A stretch of 52,703 nt of DNA from Verrucomicrobiota bacterium (GCA_021772635.1 JAJFLP010000043.1:1-52703); one strand, 5' to 3'. Shown: positions 35,419 to 44,205, counted from the stretch's first letter. Translations and numbers: made by a program. The notes: generated by a model from the sequence alone, not told the origin.

Positions 35419-36954
35419 GAACGAAGGATTTTCGAGTGATAACGGGGGCGCGTACAGGCCCAGCCTCTTTCGTCGCCACCAGGCACCCGTGTCGTCGTTA
35501 AAGTCTGTAAACTCATATTCGTATAGTTCCAGACGAATGAGTTTCGGCGGGGATGTCTTATCGAAAGGGTTCTTATCGATAAGGGTCAACGCCCCTTCAT
35601 CGTTCTGAAGCAGCTTATAGACTAAATGGATCAGCCACGGGTTAGTCTGATAATTCTGCATCGCCGCGAACCAAATCTGCCAGTCAACACGATAATGAAA
35701 CGGCGCGACAAGGATAGGTCTTCGATAGATATCGCCGGGTTTACATTTGAACTCGTATTCCAGCCATTTGGACGACGATGACGCGACTTTATCCGTCGTA
35801 CCGGCCATGATAATCTCGTACCGCTTTTTCCCGATATGCCCGAATGCGCCGTAGGTATTGACAAGGTGCAGTCGATCGAAGGATGAGTTCATCTTCTGCT
35901 CTCGAGACGTCAGGTTCTGTATCGGTTTGATACTCAAATACGCGATCAACCCGGTGAGCACGCACAAGCAAATCTTACGAGCCCATGAGCTGCTTGCAAT
36001 TGATTTTGCGTGGTCATACGCGGCAAGAAACTTCTTTGAGAATAGAAATTTAAGGACTTTATCATCGAAGCAAGCGATACACACCGCGATCGTCAGCCAA
36101 TTGAGCCACGATAGATTTCCACTGATTATTAGCATGAGCTGAAAGGAAACGAGCAGGACGCCGGCGATAATTCGGACAATTCGCGGCCCGAAAAGCAGCC
36201 AAGGGACTATCAGCTCAATAAAATGGTTCCATATTACGCCTGCCTGATGCATCCATAACGGCATCTGGTGCAGGTACCAGCTGATCGGATTCGGAATCGG
36301 CTGCGTCTCGTAATGGTAGACCATGCACGTTAGATCGCGCCAACACTCGTCACCGCGCAGCTTAATAAGGCCGGCCCCGAACATGACGCGGAATAACACC
36401 CAACGCAACATCCAGAATACAACCTTCGGCGGTGGCGCCCTGAGCGGTAGAAATCCGGTGCGCAACGGCGGCCGCAGGAATATCGCGAGAAATCCGACTT
36501 CCAACAGCAACATCTCCCATCCGTAGCCGTAGAATAACTGCCCGATATGCACGAAGGACATGTATAGAAACCAAATCAGAACTAGCAGGATCCCATTACC
36601 GAAACCGCAGAAAAGCAGGACCGCCAGGACCACGCCGACATAGCAAAATGCGTAGAGAACCGGATCTGAACAATCCGCCCAAAAAACGGTTGGTACTTTC
36701 AGAAAAGACGAGAGCCCACTGCCATAGGCTGTTTCTAACCGTTCCAAGTACAAATTCGCCGGGAGCAAACCATTTGACCCGATTAACGGTCCGAGCTGTT
36801 TCGCTAATGAGAAGAAGGCGATAAAGTAAATAAACCCGAGGAATCTCAGAAATACGACGCGCGTCAGCCAATACTGACTATCGTCCGGTTCCCAGAACGC
36901 GGAAACTCTGCCGCATGCATGCTTTAGTTTCGTGGTAATAAAAACTGATTTCAT
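35383..36954 (-). CDS. Lipase maturation factor (LMF)-like membrane protein
   Basis: 523 residues. Multiple transmembrane helices (about 35-55, 90-135, 145-162, 178-200, 235-285 and 320-342) and the hallmark block RWVLFRVMFGAGLIKLRGDECWRDLTCMVYHYETQPIPNP, followed by WYLHQMPLWMHQAGV, identify the LMF1/LMF2 family. In animals LMF1 assists lipase folding in the ER; bacterial relatives exist but their function is unknown. The C-terminal half (about 370-523) is soluble and also LMF-like. Its stop codon lies within a T94 half element, and a full T94 lies 41 bp upstream of the start. Confidence 0.92.
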   Translation of the reverse strand: MKSVFITTKLKHACGRVSAFWEPDDSQYWLTRVVFLRFLGFIYFIAFFSLAKQLGPLIGSNGLLPANLYLERLETAYGSGLSSFLKVPTVFWADCSDPVLYAFCYVGVVLAVLLFCGFGNGILLVLIWFLYMSFVHIGQLFYGYGWEMLLLEVGFLAIFLRPPLRTGFLPLRAPPPKVVFWMLRWVLFRVMFGAGLIKLRGDECWRDLTCMVYHYETQPIPNPISWYLHQMPLWMHQAGVIWNHFIELIVPWLLFGPRIVRIIAGVLLVSFQLMLIISGNLSWLNWLTIAVCIACFDDKVLKFLFSKKFLAAYDHAKSIASSSWARKICLCVLTGLIAYLSIKPIQNLTSREQKMNSSFDRLHLVNTYGAFGHIGKKRYEIIMAGTTDKVASSSSKWLEYEFKCKPGDIYRRPILVAPFHYRVDWQIWFAAMQNYQTNPWLIHLVYKLLQNDEGALTLIDKNPFDKTSPPKLIRLELYEYEFTDFNDDTGAWWRRKRLGLYAPPLSLENPSFLKFIKSYGWLK

Positions 36955-36994
36955 GATTAAAACTTCTCTTCCGAAAATCGGACCGCATGCGGTC

Positions 36995-37088
36995 TATACT
37001 GCAAGCAGTACAATTTTTGGAAGACTTTTAACTTATCACCTAAGGGATTCCGAACGGTATATTCGAAAACCTGAAGACGTTCGGTATA
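36995..37088 (+). repeat. T94 element, reference copy (no inserted modules)
   Basis: 94 bp from tatactgcaagcagtacaat to acgttcggtata. It differs from 50973-51066 at only two positions. It lacks both internal modules and so defines the bare core. Confidence 0.95.
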
Positions 37089-37101
37089 AATTATTTGTAA
37101 A

Positions 37102-37230
37102 TAAACTGCAAGCAGTTGGTTTTTTGGACGACTTTAGATTAATCCCCCAAGAGATTCCTAACGATATTTTTTAACCGGCATTCTGCTGGCTAGCAGAACG
37201 CCTGGTCGAAAACTCTAAGGCGTTTGGTAT
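37102..37230 (+). repeat. T94 element with module 2
   Basis: It follows the previous copy after 13 bp. The core is diverged (taaactgcaagcagttggtt start). It carries the hairpin insert ttaaccggcattctgctgg(c)tagcagaacgcctggtcg at the second site. The remaining 37231-37577 gap shows no gene. Confidence 0.85.
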
Positions 37231-37577
37231 CTTTGCCGTTCTCTCTAATGCGTAACGAAATTAGCCAACGTATCCGGTCCCAGCATCATTCTCTCAGGCT
37301 TTTCAGGGGACGGAGGCGGATCGTTGACGGCTAGCCTACATTATGCATAAACTTTCTATTGCGAATAGGTATCTTGTTTCATCTAAAAGAGTTACAAAGG
37401 TTTCAAGGCTGAAGGAATAGCGAGCTATTTCAAAGTCTTGGGTTCGTTATAAGTCATTCAGGTCACGTACAACGCGTGCTCGCAGTAGAAAGTTCGTGCA
37501 TAGATCAGGCTAGGCACCGTACAAGTTCCGATAGAATAAAATCGCAAATACTCAATCGCAAATCGCGATGCCATATC

Positions 37578-38414
37578 ATGATATATATTACGACTGCACT
37601 GCAATGTGAGGCACGCCCTCTGATTCAGCACTTCAACCTGCGCCAGGATCAGGCCGCAAACCAGTATCGCCGCTATGCGAACGGCGAGATCACGGTAATC
37701 GTGACCGGTGTCGGAAAAACCCGGGCCGCTACCGCGATAAACCACCTATTGTCGGCCGAGAACAGCAGGGACTTATCGCGGAGCGTCATTGTAAACTTCG
37801 GTGTCTGCGGCGCGGTTCGCAAGGACTCGCTGGTGATCGGCGACATGGTCGTGGTCAACCAGATTCAGGACAACGCCTGTGGTCGGGCGTATTTTCCGGA
37901 CATGCTGCTAAAGCACGATTTTAAGGAAGCCGGAATAGAAACGTTCGACTCACCGGTTGGCGACACTTCAACGCCTGCCCTGCCACTGGTGGATATGGAG
38001 GCGTCAGGGTTCTTCGAGGCTGCGTCCGAGCACTTCAGTCCGGATAGAATTATGTGTATTAAGATTATCTCCGATTTTCTGGAGCCCAAGAGGGTAAGTA
38101 ATAAACAGGTCGCGACGTTAATCGAATCGTGTATCAATAATCTAACGCAACTTTTCCGCGCTTTTCACGAACTGATACCACCAGCTGAAAAGGTTCTCGG
38201 TCCCGACGATGAAACGATTTTGGATCAACTAAACAGTCGGTTTCGATTTACTTCGACACAACGCCATTTGCTTCGAAGATCCGCCGAAGCTTTCGCGGTT
38301 CGGACCGGTTCCACGCTCGACTCGTTCAAAACGTCCCGAACCAGTGATCCGAGCTCTAAACACGAGGTTAAACGCATCTTCAACTCATTGAGGGATTCTC
38401 TTGATCAATCGTAA
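37578..38414 (+). CDS. MTAN-like nucleoside phosphorylase/hydrolase with C-terminal extension
   Basis: 278 residues from the ATG at 37578; an earlier frame start adds non-conserved sequence. The nucleosidase fold is shown by IYITTALQCEARPLI, VTGVGKTRAATAINHLL, VNFGVCGAV, the substrate-binding VDMEASGFFEAA and the catalytic Asp in IKIISDFLE. A C-terminal extension of about 80 residues (from about 198, STQRHLLRRSAEAFAV) is not part of MTAN enzymes. The 3' end overlaps the radical SAM gene by 14 bp, implying coupled translation and joint function. Substrate is unknown; 5'-deoxyadenosine or methylthioadenosine are plausible because radical SAM enzymes release 5'-deoxyadenosine. Confidence 0.85.
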   Translation: MIYITTALQCEARPLIQHFNLRQDQAANQYRRYANGEITVIVTGVGKTRAATAINHLLSAENSRDLSRSVIVNFGVCGAVRKDSLVIGDMVVVNQIQDNACGRAYFPDMLLKHDFKEAGIETFDSPVGDTSTPALPLVDMEASGFFEAASEHFSPDRIMCIKIISDFLEPKRVSNKQVATLIESCINNLTQLFRAFHELIPPAEKVLGPDDETILDQLNSRFRFTSTQRHLLRRSAEAFAVRTGSTLDSFKTSRTSDPSSKHEVKRIFNSLRDSLDQS

Positions 38415-39405
38415 TTTCTCTCACATCTATATTGAGGAAAAGGCGCTGGAGTATCCGGATACTGCAACCGTGCTTACGCACTTTCCGCAGGCAACGCAGA
38501 TACCCATCACCGATTATAAGACCGTCTTTAACCGCGGCGGGCAACGATTTCAATCTCAGAAACGAAGTGCGAAAATCATTTTGGCGGTGAAGAAAAACGC
38601 GTTTCTATACGACGGCTCCCGTTACGCGCCTAACTTTGACCTCCCGAATTTTTACTACAATTCGATGATGCTGAACTGCGTCTACAACTGCGACTACTGC
38701 TATCTTCAAGGGATGTATCCGTCCGGGAATATCGTCATTTTCGTTAATACCGAACCTTTTTTCGCCGCGGCCGACGAAGTTCTTCGTGATAAAGGATCTA
38801 TTTACTTGTGTATCTCATACGATACGGACTTGCTCGCGTTCGAAAACGTTATTCCGAACTGCCGGCGCTGGATTGAATGGGCAGAAACGCGTCCGAACAG
38901 CCTCGTGGAACTACGCACGAAAAGCACCAATTTCAGTGCTATTTCCGACATGCCGCCGGCTAAGAACACGATCCTCGCATGGACACTTTCGCCGGGATCC
39001 GTCACTGCGACCCATGAATTCAAAACCCCGTCTCTCGATTCTCGACTGGCTTCGGTAGTAGACGCGTTAAATAGCGGATGGCGGGTCCGCATTTGTATCG
39101 ATCCAATTTTGAACGTCCCGGATTGGATCAAGGTCTACAGCGAGTTCATTGATGGGGTACTGGACTGTATTCCGGGTGAAGCCGTACATGATTTTAGTTT
39201 GGGCGTGTTCCGGATGAATTCAGAGTATCTCGATCGCATACGAACTGATAGAAAGGATAGCAAAATTTTATTTCACCCGTTCGTTGCGAAGAATAAATCC
39301 TGCAGTTACGACGACGTGACTAAAGAAAAGATGACGTCTGTGGTAAAAGAACGAATACTGGCCAGGCTCCCAAGCGCCACGGTAAGTTGCCAGTCTGGTT
39401 CGTGA
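38401..39405 (+). CDS. Spore photoproduct lyase-family radical SAM enzyme
   Basis: 334 residues. The [4Fe-4S] triad is C93-x3-C97-x2-C100 (LNCVYNCDYCYLQG). C137 in IYLCISYDTDLLAFE lies where spore photoproduct lyase has its H-atom-donor Cys (ASCTSDIVG in Bacillus). SPL repairs the thymine dimer of UV-irradiated spores by direct reversal. Here the gene starts with TTG, within the end of the nucleosidase gene. No sporulation gene is visible. The family has many uncharacterised members, so DNA repair is possible but not proven. Confidence 0.88.
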   Translation: MINRNFSHIYIEEKALEYPDTATVLTHFPQATQIPITDYKTVFNRGGQRFQSQKRSAKIILAVKKNAFLYDGSRYAPNFDLPNFYYNSMMLNCVYNCDYCYLQGMYPSGNIVIFVNTEPFFAAADEVLRDKGSIYLCISYDTDLLAFENVIPNCRRWIEWAETRPNSLVELRTKSTNFSAISDMPPAKNTILAWTLSPGSVTATHEFKTPSLDSRLASVVDALNSGWRVRICIDPILNVPDWIKVYSEFIDGVLDCIPGEAVHDFSLGVFRMNSEYLDRIRTDRKDSKILFHPFVAKNKSCSYDDVTKEKMTSVVKERILARLPSATVSCQSGS

Positions 39406-39420
39406 TAATTCGGCGTAAAC

Positions 39421-39519
39421 GAATCAACTACTCCTCCGCAGAGCAGACTGGGTATCCGGCTTTGGAAATAGTTTTGATATCGCGGTAAACCGCGGGGAAT
39501 GAAACCCCACTATGTGGGC
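39421..39519 (+). repeat. Structured repeat, copy 2
   Basis: The second copy of 256-353; the last 60 bp, including the three hairpins, are identical. It ends 29 bp before the xerD start, so it likely forms part of the xerD leader. Confidence 0.85.
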
Positions 39520-39548
39520 TCACATTCAAGATCGGAGAGTAGCAACGG

Positions 39549-40442
39549 ATGGAAAAAGACATACAACAGTTCCTGGTATACGCGCAGATTGAGAAGGGGC
39601 TCGTAAAGAATAGTCTGAGTGCCTACGGAACGGACCTGGCGCAGTTCGTATCGTTTCTTACGACGGAGCAATCTACTACCGCGTGGGACAACGTGGACCG
39701 TGAAATCATACTCGATTTCCTCGATTCATGTTATAAGAAAGATCAGAGTACATCGACGATCGCGCGGAAACTGGTGACGATTAAAATTTTTTTCCGGTAT
39801 CTTTTCGTTGAAAAGATTATCCCCGTTAATATCACTGCGGTGATGGACAGCCCACGGTTGTGGCGACTTCTGCCGGATTTCCTTAGCGAGAAGGAAATAA
39901 ATCGGCTTTTATCGGTTTACCGCCGCGCCAACGACAACCTTGGCCAACGAAACTACACGATTCTAGAGATCATGTATGCCTCGGGCTTGCGGGTAAGTGA
40001 GCTAACGGATTTGAGAACGGAGAGTGTTCGTTTCGATGAGGAGGTCTTACGAATCACCGGCAAAGGAAGTAAAACACGGATCGTACCCTTTGGGAACCCC
40101 GCCCGTAAAGCGTTGCGACGGTATCTAAAGAACGTTCGACCATTGCTGGTACGATTGGACAATTATCCGAATGTTTTTCTTTCCAGGAACGGCCGCCCGT
40201 TGACGCGTGCCCGAATCTGGTCGATTGTCAAGGAAGCCGGGGTTAAGGCGAACATACGAAAATGTATATACCCCCACACCTTACGTCATTCCTTCGCCAG
40301 CCATTTGCTTGCGCACGGTGCCGACCTCAGAGTCATTCAGGAAATGCTCGGCCACGCAGATATCAGTACGACTCAGATCTATACACACGTGGACCAAACA
40401 CATTTGATGAAAGTCCACCAAGCCTATCACCCAAGAAACTGA
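39549..40442 (+). CDS. xerD: Site-specific tyrosine recombinase XerD
   Basis: 297 residues, the family's length. A SAM-like N-terminal core-binding domain (about 1-85) precedes the catalytic domain with the pentad R148 (GLRVSEL), K172 (GKGSKTR), H243 and R246 (HTLRHSFA), H269 (MLGHADIST) and the nucleophile Y278 (TQIYTHV). The terminal YHPRN matches the XerD consensus FHPR-type tail that contacts its partner. It resolves chromosome dimers at dif with XerC. The adjacent structured repeat and T94-type hairpin make an element-related integrase conceivable, but length and tail favour the housekeeping enzyme. The stop codon TGA runs directly into a gaccgcaagcggtc hairpin. Confidence 0.9.
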   Translation: MEKDIQQFLVYAQIEKGLVKNSLSAYGTDLAQFVSFLTTEQSTTAWDNVDREIILDFLDSCYKKDQSTSTIARKLVTIKIFFRYLFVEKIIPVNITAVMDSPRLWRLLPDFLSEKEINRLLSVYRRANDNLGQRNYTILEIMYASGLRVSELTDLRTESVRFDEEVLRITGKGSKTRIVPFGNPARKALRRYLKNVRPLLVRLDNYPNVFLSRNGRPLTRARIWSIVKEAGVKANIRKCIYPHTLRHSFASHLLAHGADLRVIQEMLGHADISTTQIYTHVDQTHLMKVHQAYHPRN

Positions 40443-40625
40443 CCGCAAGCGGTCGAATTTCCTGACGACTTACAACTAACAGCACAAGCGATTACGAACG
40501 GCAATTCGAGAGATTCGAGGCGATGGGCATAACTGCGCAAGCGGTCGAATTTCCTGAAGACTTACAACTAACAGCACAAGCGATTACGAACAGTAATTCG
40601 AGAGCTTCGAGGCGATGGGCATAAC
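40434..40625 (+). repeat. Two tandem copies of a T94-like 92-bp unit
   Basis: gcaagcggtcgaatttcctg recurs at 40445 and 40537, a 92-bp period, with few differences. Each unit keeps the T94 head hairpin in the gaccgc/gcggtc form (first copy) but a different body (cgacttacaactaacagcac). The first unit starts at the xerD stop codon. A third, short restart follows at about 40622. The region 40626-40813 holds nothing further. Confidence 0.85.
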
Positions 40626-40813
40626 TGCGCAAACGATTCCCAACAGGACTTCGATAACTCCGAGGTGACTAGCAAATATTGACGAGGATTCGAATGTCTC
40701 TTTGAAATCCTGGTCTACAATTTGATTTTGCTTCGAAGTTAAATACCTTATCACTCCGATTTCACATAACGCACTCTTGAGTTGCCCGTGACGGTAGCGC
40801 TCAAGGACGATCT

Positions 40814-40940
40814 GTATATTACAAGCAGTACAAGTTTTGGATAGCTGCGAATTTATCAGCCAAGAATTTCCGAACGATATTTCTCCGCATAAGCGAGAGT
40901 CTCGGGTAATCCGGACGAAAACTCCATGACTTTCGGTATA
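40814..40940 (+). repeat. T94 element with a module-1-type insert at site 2
   Basis: The copy starts tatattacaagcagtacaag and ends actttcggtata. At the second insertion site it carries tctccgcataagcgagag...ggtaatccggac, the vocabulary normally found at the first site in other copies. It lies 68 bp upstream of thrS. Confidence 0.75.
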
Positions 40941-41008
40941 TATACACTGCCGGCTGGTACAATCAGATCTGCCCGGTTAATTACCCCGATAGAGAGAATG
41001 AACGACGC

Positions 41009-42739
41009 ATGATAAACGAAAAGCTATTACGTAAGAGACACAGCACCGCGCATTTGATGGCAGCGGCAGTGAAGAACCTTTTTGACGCGGTTAAATTCGA
41101 TATCGGCCCGGCGACAGAAGAGGGGTTCTACTACGATTTCGATATGGAACATCGCCTTGTTCCCGAAGATTTGCCGCGAATCGAAGAAGAAATGAAACGC
41201 CTGGCCGGCCAGAAAGACCCGTTTACATGTGATGAATACACGAGAGACGACGCCAGGAAACTTCTGACTGACAGCGGTCAATCCTATAAGGTTGAACGCC
41301 TTGCGGACATACCCGAAGGAGATAAGATCACTTTTTATCAGTGCGGGGAATTTATCGATCTCTGTCGGGGTCCCCACGTGGAACACACGGGCCACACGGG
41401 CGCATTCAAGTTACTGTCGATCGCCGGGTCTTATTACCGCGGAAACGAGAACAATCCGATGCTTCAACGGATTTACGGAACGTCGTTTAATTCGCCGAAG
41501 GAATTGAAGATATACCTCAGGGCGATCGAAGAGGCGAAGAAACGCGATCACCGCAAGCTCGGGACTGAACTAGAACTATTCAGCGTCAGCGAAAGTGTCG
41601 GAGCCGGCCTGATTCTCTGGCATCCCAATGGTGCCCGGATCCGAAATATTATCGAGAATTTCTGGCGCGAAAAGCATTATCAAGACGGATATGAAATGGT
41701 TTATTCCCCGCATATCGGGTTTGCCGATCTCTGGCAAACGAGCGGACATCTTGACTGTTACCAGGAGGCGATGTACGCGCCAATAACGATTGATGACCGC
41801 GAGTACTACGTCAAACCGATGAACTGCCCGTTTCACATCAAGGTCTTTCAAAGCCGAAACCGATCATACCGGGAGTTACCGCTGCGATGGGCGGAGTTAG
41901 GGACTGTCTACCGTTATGAAAAGAGCGGGGTGTTGCACGGCCTACTTCGAGTACGTGGTTTCACTCAGGACGACGCGCACATATTCTGTACACCGGACCA
42001 GGTCGTTAATGAGATCTCGGAAGTCCTGCGTTTCTGCCTGTTCATGTGGAAGTCATTCGGATTCTCCGACGTTAAAGCTTATCTCGCTACCAAACCGCCG
42101 AAGGCTGTCGGCGACGATGCGCAGTGGGAACAGGCGACTCGGTCACTGGAACAAGCGGTGCAAGACGCGGACCTCCAATGCGAGGTCGATCCTGGTGGCG
42201 GCGCGTTTTACGGACCAAAGATCGACTTAAAAATAAAAGACGCGATCGGTCGCGAATGGCAAACCTCGACGATTCAGTTCGATTTTAACCTCCCGGAACG
42301 GTTCGACCTGAGTTTTATCGGTGAGGACGGCAAGAAACACAGGCCGTATATGATCCACCGCGCTCTGCTCGGCTCCCTTGAAAGGTTTTTTGGCATTCTC
42401 ATCGAGCACTATGCCGGAGCCTTCCCGGCATGGCTTGCGCCATTGCAAATTCGTGTACTGCCGATCACCCTGGAGCATCACGATTACGCAGAAGAAGTGC
42501 GAAAAACTCTTTCAAAACACCAATTGCGCGTCGAAGTCGACTCGCGGAGTGAAAGCCTCGGTGCAAAGATTCGGAAATCGAGAAACGAGCGGATACCGTA
42601 TATGCTGATCGTGGGTGATAAAGAAGCGGAAAACCAACATGTCTCGGTTCGTAAGCGTGGCGACGACGGGGACTTGGGATCTATGGATCTGGTTTCATTC
42701 ACCGATATGATCACAAAAGAAATTGAGGAAAAGGCCTAA
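41009..42739 (+). CDS. thrS: Threonyl-tRNA synthetase lacking the TGS domain
   Basis: 576 residues, about 65 fewer than E. coli ThrRS. The protein begins directly at the editing domain, whose zinc-like cluster H11-x3-H15 (RHSTAHLM) and C119-x3-H123 (CRGPHVEH) is intact. The catalytic core has MNCPFH (Zn ligand Cys), the motif 2 WAELGTVYRYEKSG with downstream HGLLRVRGFTQDDAH, and GAFYGPKID and HRALLGSLERF (motif 3). The anticodon-binding domain is present (about 475-570). The TGS domain is missing and the upstream DNA is a T94 element, not coding. TGS-less ThrRS exists in some bacteria. It is followed by infC, as in many genomes. Confidence 0.96.
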   Translation: MINEKLLRKRHSTAHLMAAAVKNLFDAVKFDIGPATEEGFYYDFDMEHRLVPEDLPRIEEEMKRLAGQKDPFTCDEYTRDDARKLLTDSGQSYKVERLADIPEGDKITFYQCGEFIDLCRGPHVEHTGHTGAFKLLSIAGSYYRGNENNPMLQRIYGTSFNSPKELKIYLRAIEEAKKRDHRKLGTELELFSVSESVGAGLILWHPNGARIRNIIENFWREKHYQDGYEMVYSPHIGFADLWQTSGHLDCYQEAMYAPITIDDREYYVKPMNCPFHIKVFQSRNRSYRELPLRWAELGTVYRYEKSGVLHGLLRVRGFTQDDAHIFCTPDQVVNEISEVLRFCLFMWKSFGFSDVKAYLATKPPKAVGDDAQWEQATRSLEQAVQDADLQCEVDPGGGAFYGPKIDLKIKDAIGREWQTSTIQFDFNLPERFDLSFIGEDGKKHRPYMIHRALLGSLERFFGILIEHYAGAFPAWLAPLQIRVLPITLEHHDYAEEVRKTLSKHQLRVEVDSRSESLGAKIRKSRNERIPYMLIVGDKEAENQHVSVRKRGDDGDLGSMDLVSFTDMITKEIEEKA

Positions 42740-43049
42740 CTAGTTCTCGTCCTGAAATAGCCGATTCGTGTTGATCTGGCGAGTCAAAAGTAGCTCGGCC
42801 CCCGCGGTCGCGGGGCCAGGCCTCGCTACGGCGCAGCCCGGCAGCTGAGTAAAAAAACACCCACGTAGTCAGGAATGACCGCGTTACTTTTCTATTTCAG
42901 GACAAAAACTAAGTACACCCCGTCCGCGCTAAACTGTAGCGCAAACAGGCACTAGATCCTATGTTTACCGACGGTTCCCTAGATTCTTTGACGATTGGCG
43001 TAAATCCGCGCAGCGAAAGTATCTTCACGTATTTTGCGATAAATCCTGA
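42740..43049. other. thrS-infC gap
   Basis: A short GC-rich hairpin (cccccgcggtcgcgggg, near 42799) lies 56 bp after thrS without a T-run. No gene is seen up to the promoter at 43050. Confidence 0.5.
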
Positions 43050-43078
43050 TTGAATTCGCCTGGGTAACGCACTATAAT
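43050..43078 (+). promoter_or_regulatory. Sigma70-type promoter of infC-rpmI-rplT
   Basis: TTGAAT (43050-43055), a 17-bp spacer and TATAAT (43073-43078). The predicted leader (about 115 nt) contains a hairpin, cgtcgtct/agacgacg at about 43129-43160, before the ribosome-binding site. Confidence 0.8.
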
Positions 43079-43200
43079 TCCTCCGTTCTTAAAGTGAACG
43101 AATATTTCCGCTCCGTTAATTCAAGTCGTCGTCTCAGATGAAAAGAGTTGCAGACGACGTATAAAGTCCCGTATGGGCGTTTAATTAGGAGAGACACGCT

Positions 43201-43719
43201 ATTCCTCGATTACTAGATAAAAATGACCGGACTCTAAAAGACCGGGACATACGGCTTATTAGTCAAACGAATGATCAAGTCGGAATCGTAACTTTCACAG
43301 AAGCTTGCGAACTAGCCGAGAAAGAAGGTAAAGATTTAGTGCTCGTCGCGGATGACTCAGATCCGCCGGTTTGCCGGATTATGAATTTCGGAAAATACCG
43401 GTACGAACGGAAACGGCGCGGACGCGAGCAAAAAAAGAAGCAGGCGAGTCACAAGAGCAAAGAGATTAAGTTCCACGCCAATATTGATCCCCATGACTAC
43501 GGAATTAAGCTGAATCATATCAGAGGCTTTCTGGAAAAAGGGCACAAAGTTAAGGTATCCTTATTCTTTCGCGGACGCGAAATGCGGAACACCGAGCACG
43601 GCATGGAATTGATGACGAAAGTTGTCAAGGATATTGCGGATATTGGTATGGCGGAAGCCCAGCCCCGCCGAGTCGGCAGAAATATTGGAATGTATTTGTC
43701 CCCGTTGAGCCATAAATAG
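43201..43719 (+). CDS. infC: Translation initiation factor IF-3, ATT start codon
   Basis: 172 residues. The frame opens at ATT (43201), 7 nt after an aggagag site, giving IPRLLDKNDRTLKDRDIRL, the expected IF-3 N-terminus. The next in-frame usual start (43339) would delete 46 residues including the N-terminal domain. Other motifs are SDPPVCRIMNFGKYRYE, the IKFHANIDPHDY strand and KVSLFFRGREM. An AUU start is the known autoregulatory feature of E. coli infC, where IF-3 discriminates against non-AUG starts. It leads the infC-rpmI-rplT operon. Confidence 0.95.
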   Translation: MPRLLDKNDRTLKDRDIRLISQTNDQVGIVTFTEACELAEKEGKDLVLVADDSDPPVCRIMNFGKYRYERKRRGREQKKKQASHKSKEIKFHANIDPHDYGIKLNHIRGFLEKGHKVKVSLFFRGREMRNTEHGMELMTKVVKDIADIGMAEAQPRRVGRNIGMYLSPLSHK

Positions 43720-43869
43720 AAATTAACAATTCAACGTTCATAGGTTCAACGGTTAGGGAATTGGATGTCGAACCGTCGATAGCCGTTGTTCCCCGGGTTC
43801 TCAGATTCTTAACCACTGAACTTTGAGCCATTGAATCGTGAGCCTGAATAGTTACATCTGGAGAAAGTA

Positions 43870-44067
43870 ATGCCGAAACAAAAAACGAGAAAAAGCGCTT
43901 CCAAGCGGATAAAAAAGACGGGGACAGGAAAGTACGTTCATTTTCGGGCCGGAGCTCGTCATATCCTCACGAAAAAATCCACGAAGCGGAAACGTAGATT
44001 GAGACAAAGCACATTGGTACGGTCAACCGAACTTAAGCGAATTAAAGCAGCACTGCCGTACGGTTGA
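43870..44067 (+). CDS. rpmI: Ribosomal protein bL35
   Basis: 65 residues, full length: MPKQKTRKSASKRIKKTGTG, then RHILTKKSTKRKRRLR and a typical C-terminus LKRIKAALPYG. The ribosome-binding site is ggagaaag. It is preceded by a 150-bp gap containing a ttcaacggttaggg slippage-like stretch, and its TGA runs directly into a perfect hairpin. Confidence 0.97.
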   Translation: MPKQKTRKSASKRIKKTGTGKYVHFRAGARHILTKKSTKRKRRLRQSTLVRSTELKRIKAALPYG

Positions 44068-44087
44068 GTGGACTGCAGGCAGTCCAC
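44068..44087. repeat. Perfect hairpin after rpmI
   Basis: gtggactgcaggcagtccac: 9-bp arms around ag, starting at the base after the rpmI stop. It has the T94 head sequence form (actgc/gcagt). A second head (gactgctcgcagtc) lies at about 44173-44186, just before the rplT ribosome-binding site. There is no T-run, so it is more likely a processing or repeat hairpin than a terminator. Confidence 0.75.
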
Positions 44088-44205
44088 TACGGATAATCCA
44101 AGTATTATTGCATGTCGTTTTCCAAATCCGTGAAAAACTTATGCGGTCCGTCTATTCGGATCGAAAACTCGACTGCTCGCAGTCTAGAAAGAGGAAGATC
44201 ACAAA

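Noticed and set aside
38401..39405. Evidence that the organism forms spores
   Set aside because: SPL-family radical SAM proteins are not limited to spore formers, and no sporulation gene is present.
39549..40442. Tyrosine recombinase as integrase of a mobile island
   Set aside because: Length, catalytic pentad and C-terminal tail fit housekeeping XerD; no attachment-site duplication or cargo genes are seen.
40434..40625. Direct repeats resembling a CRISPR array
   Set aside because: Only two 92-bp units, repeated along their whole length with no unique spacers, and no cas gene nearby.
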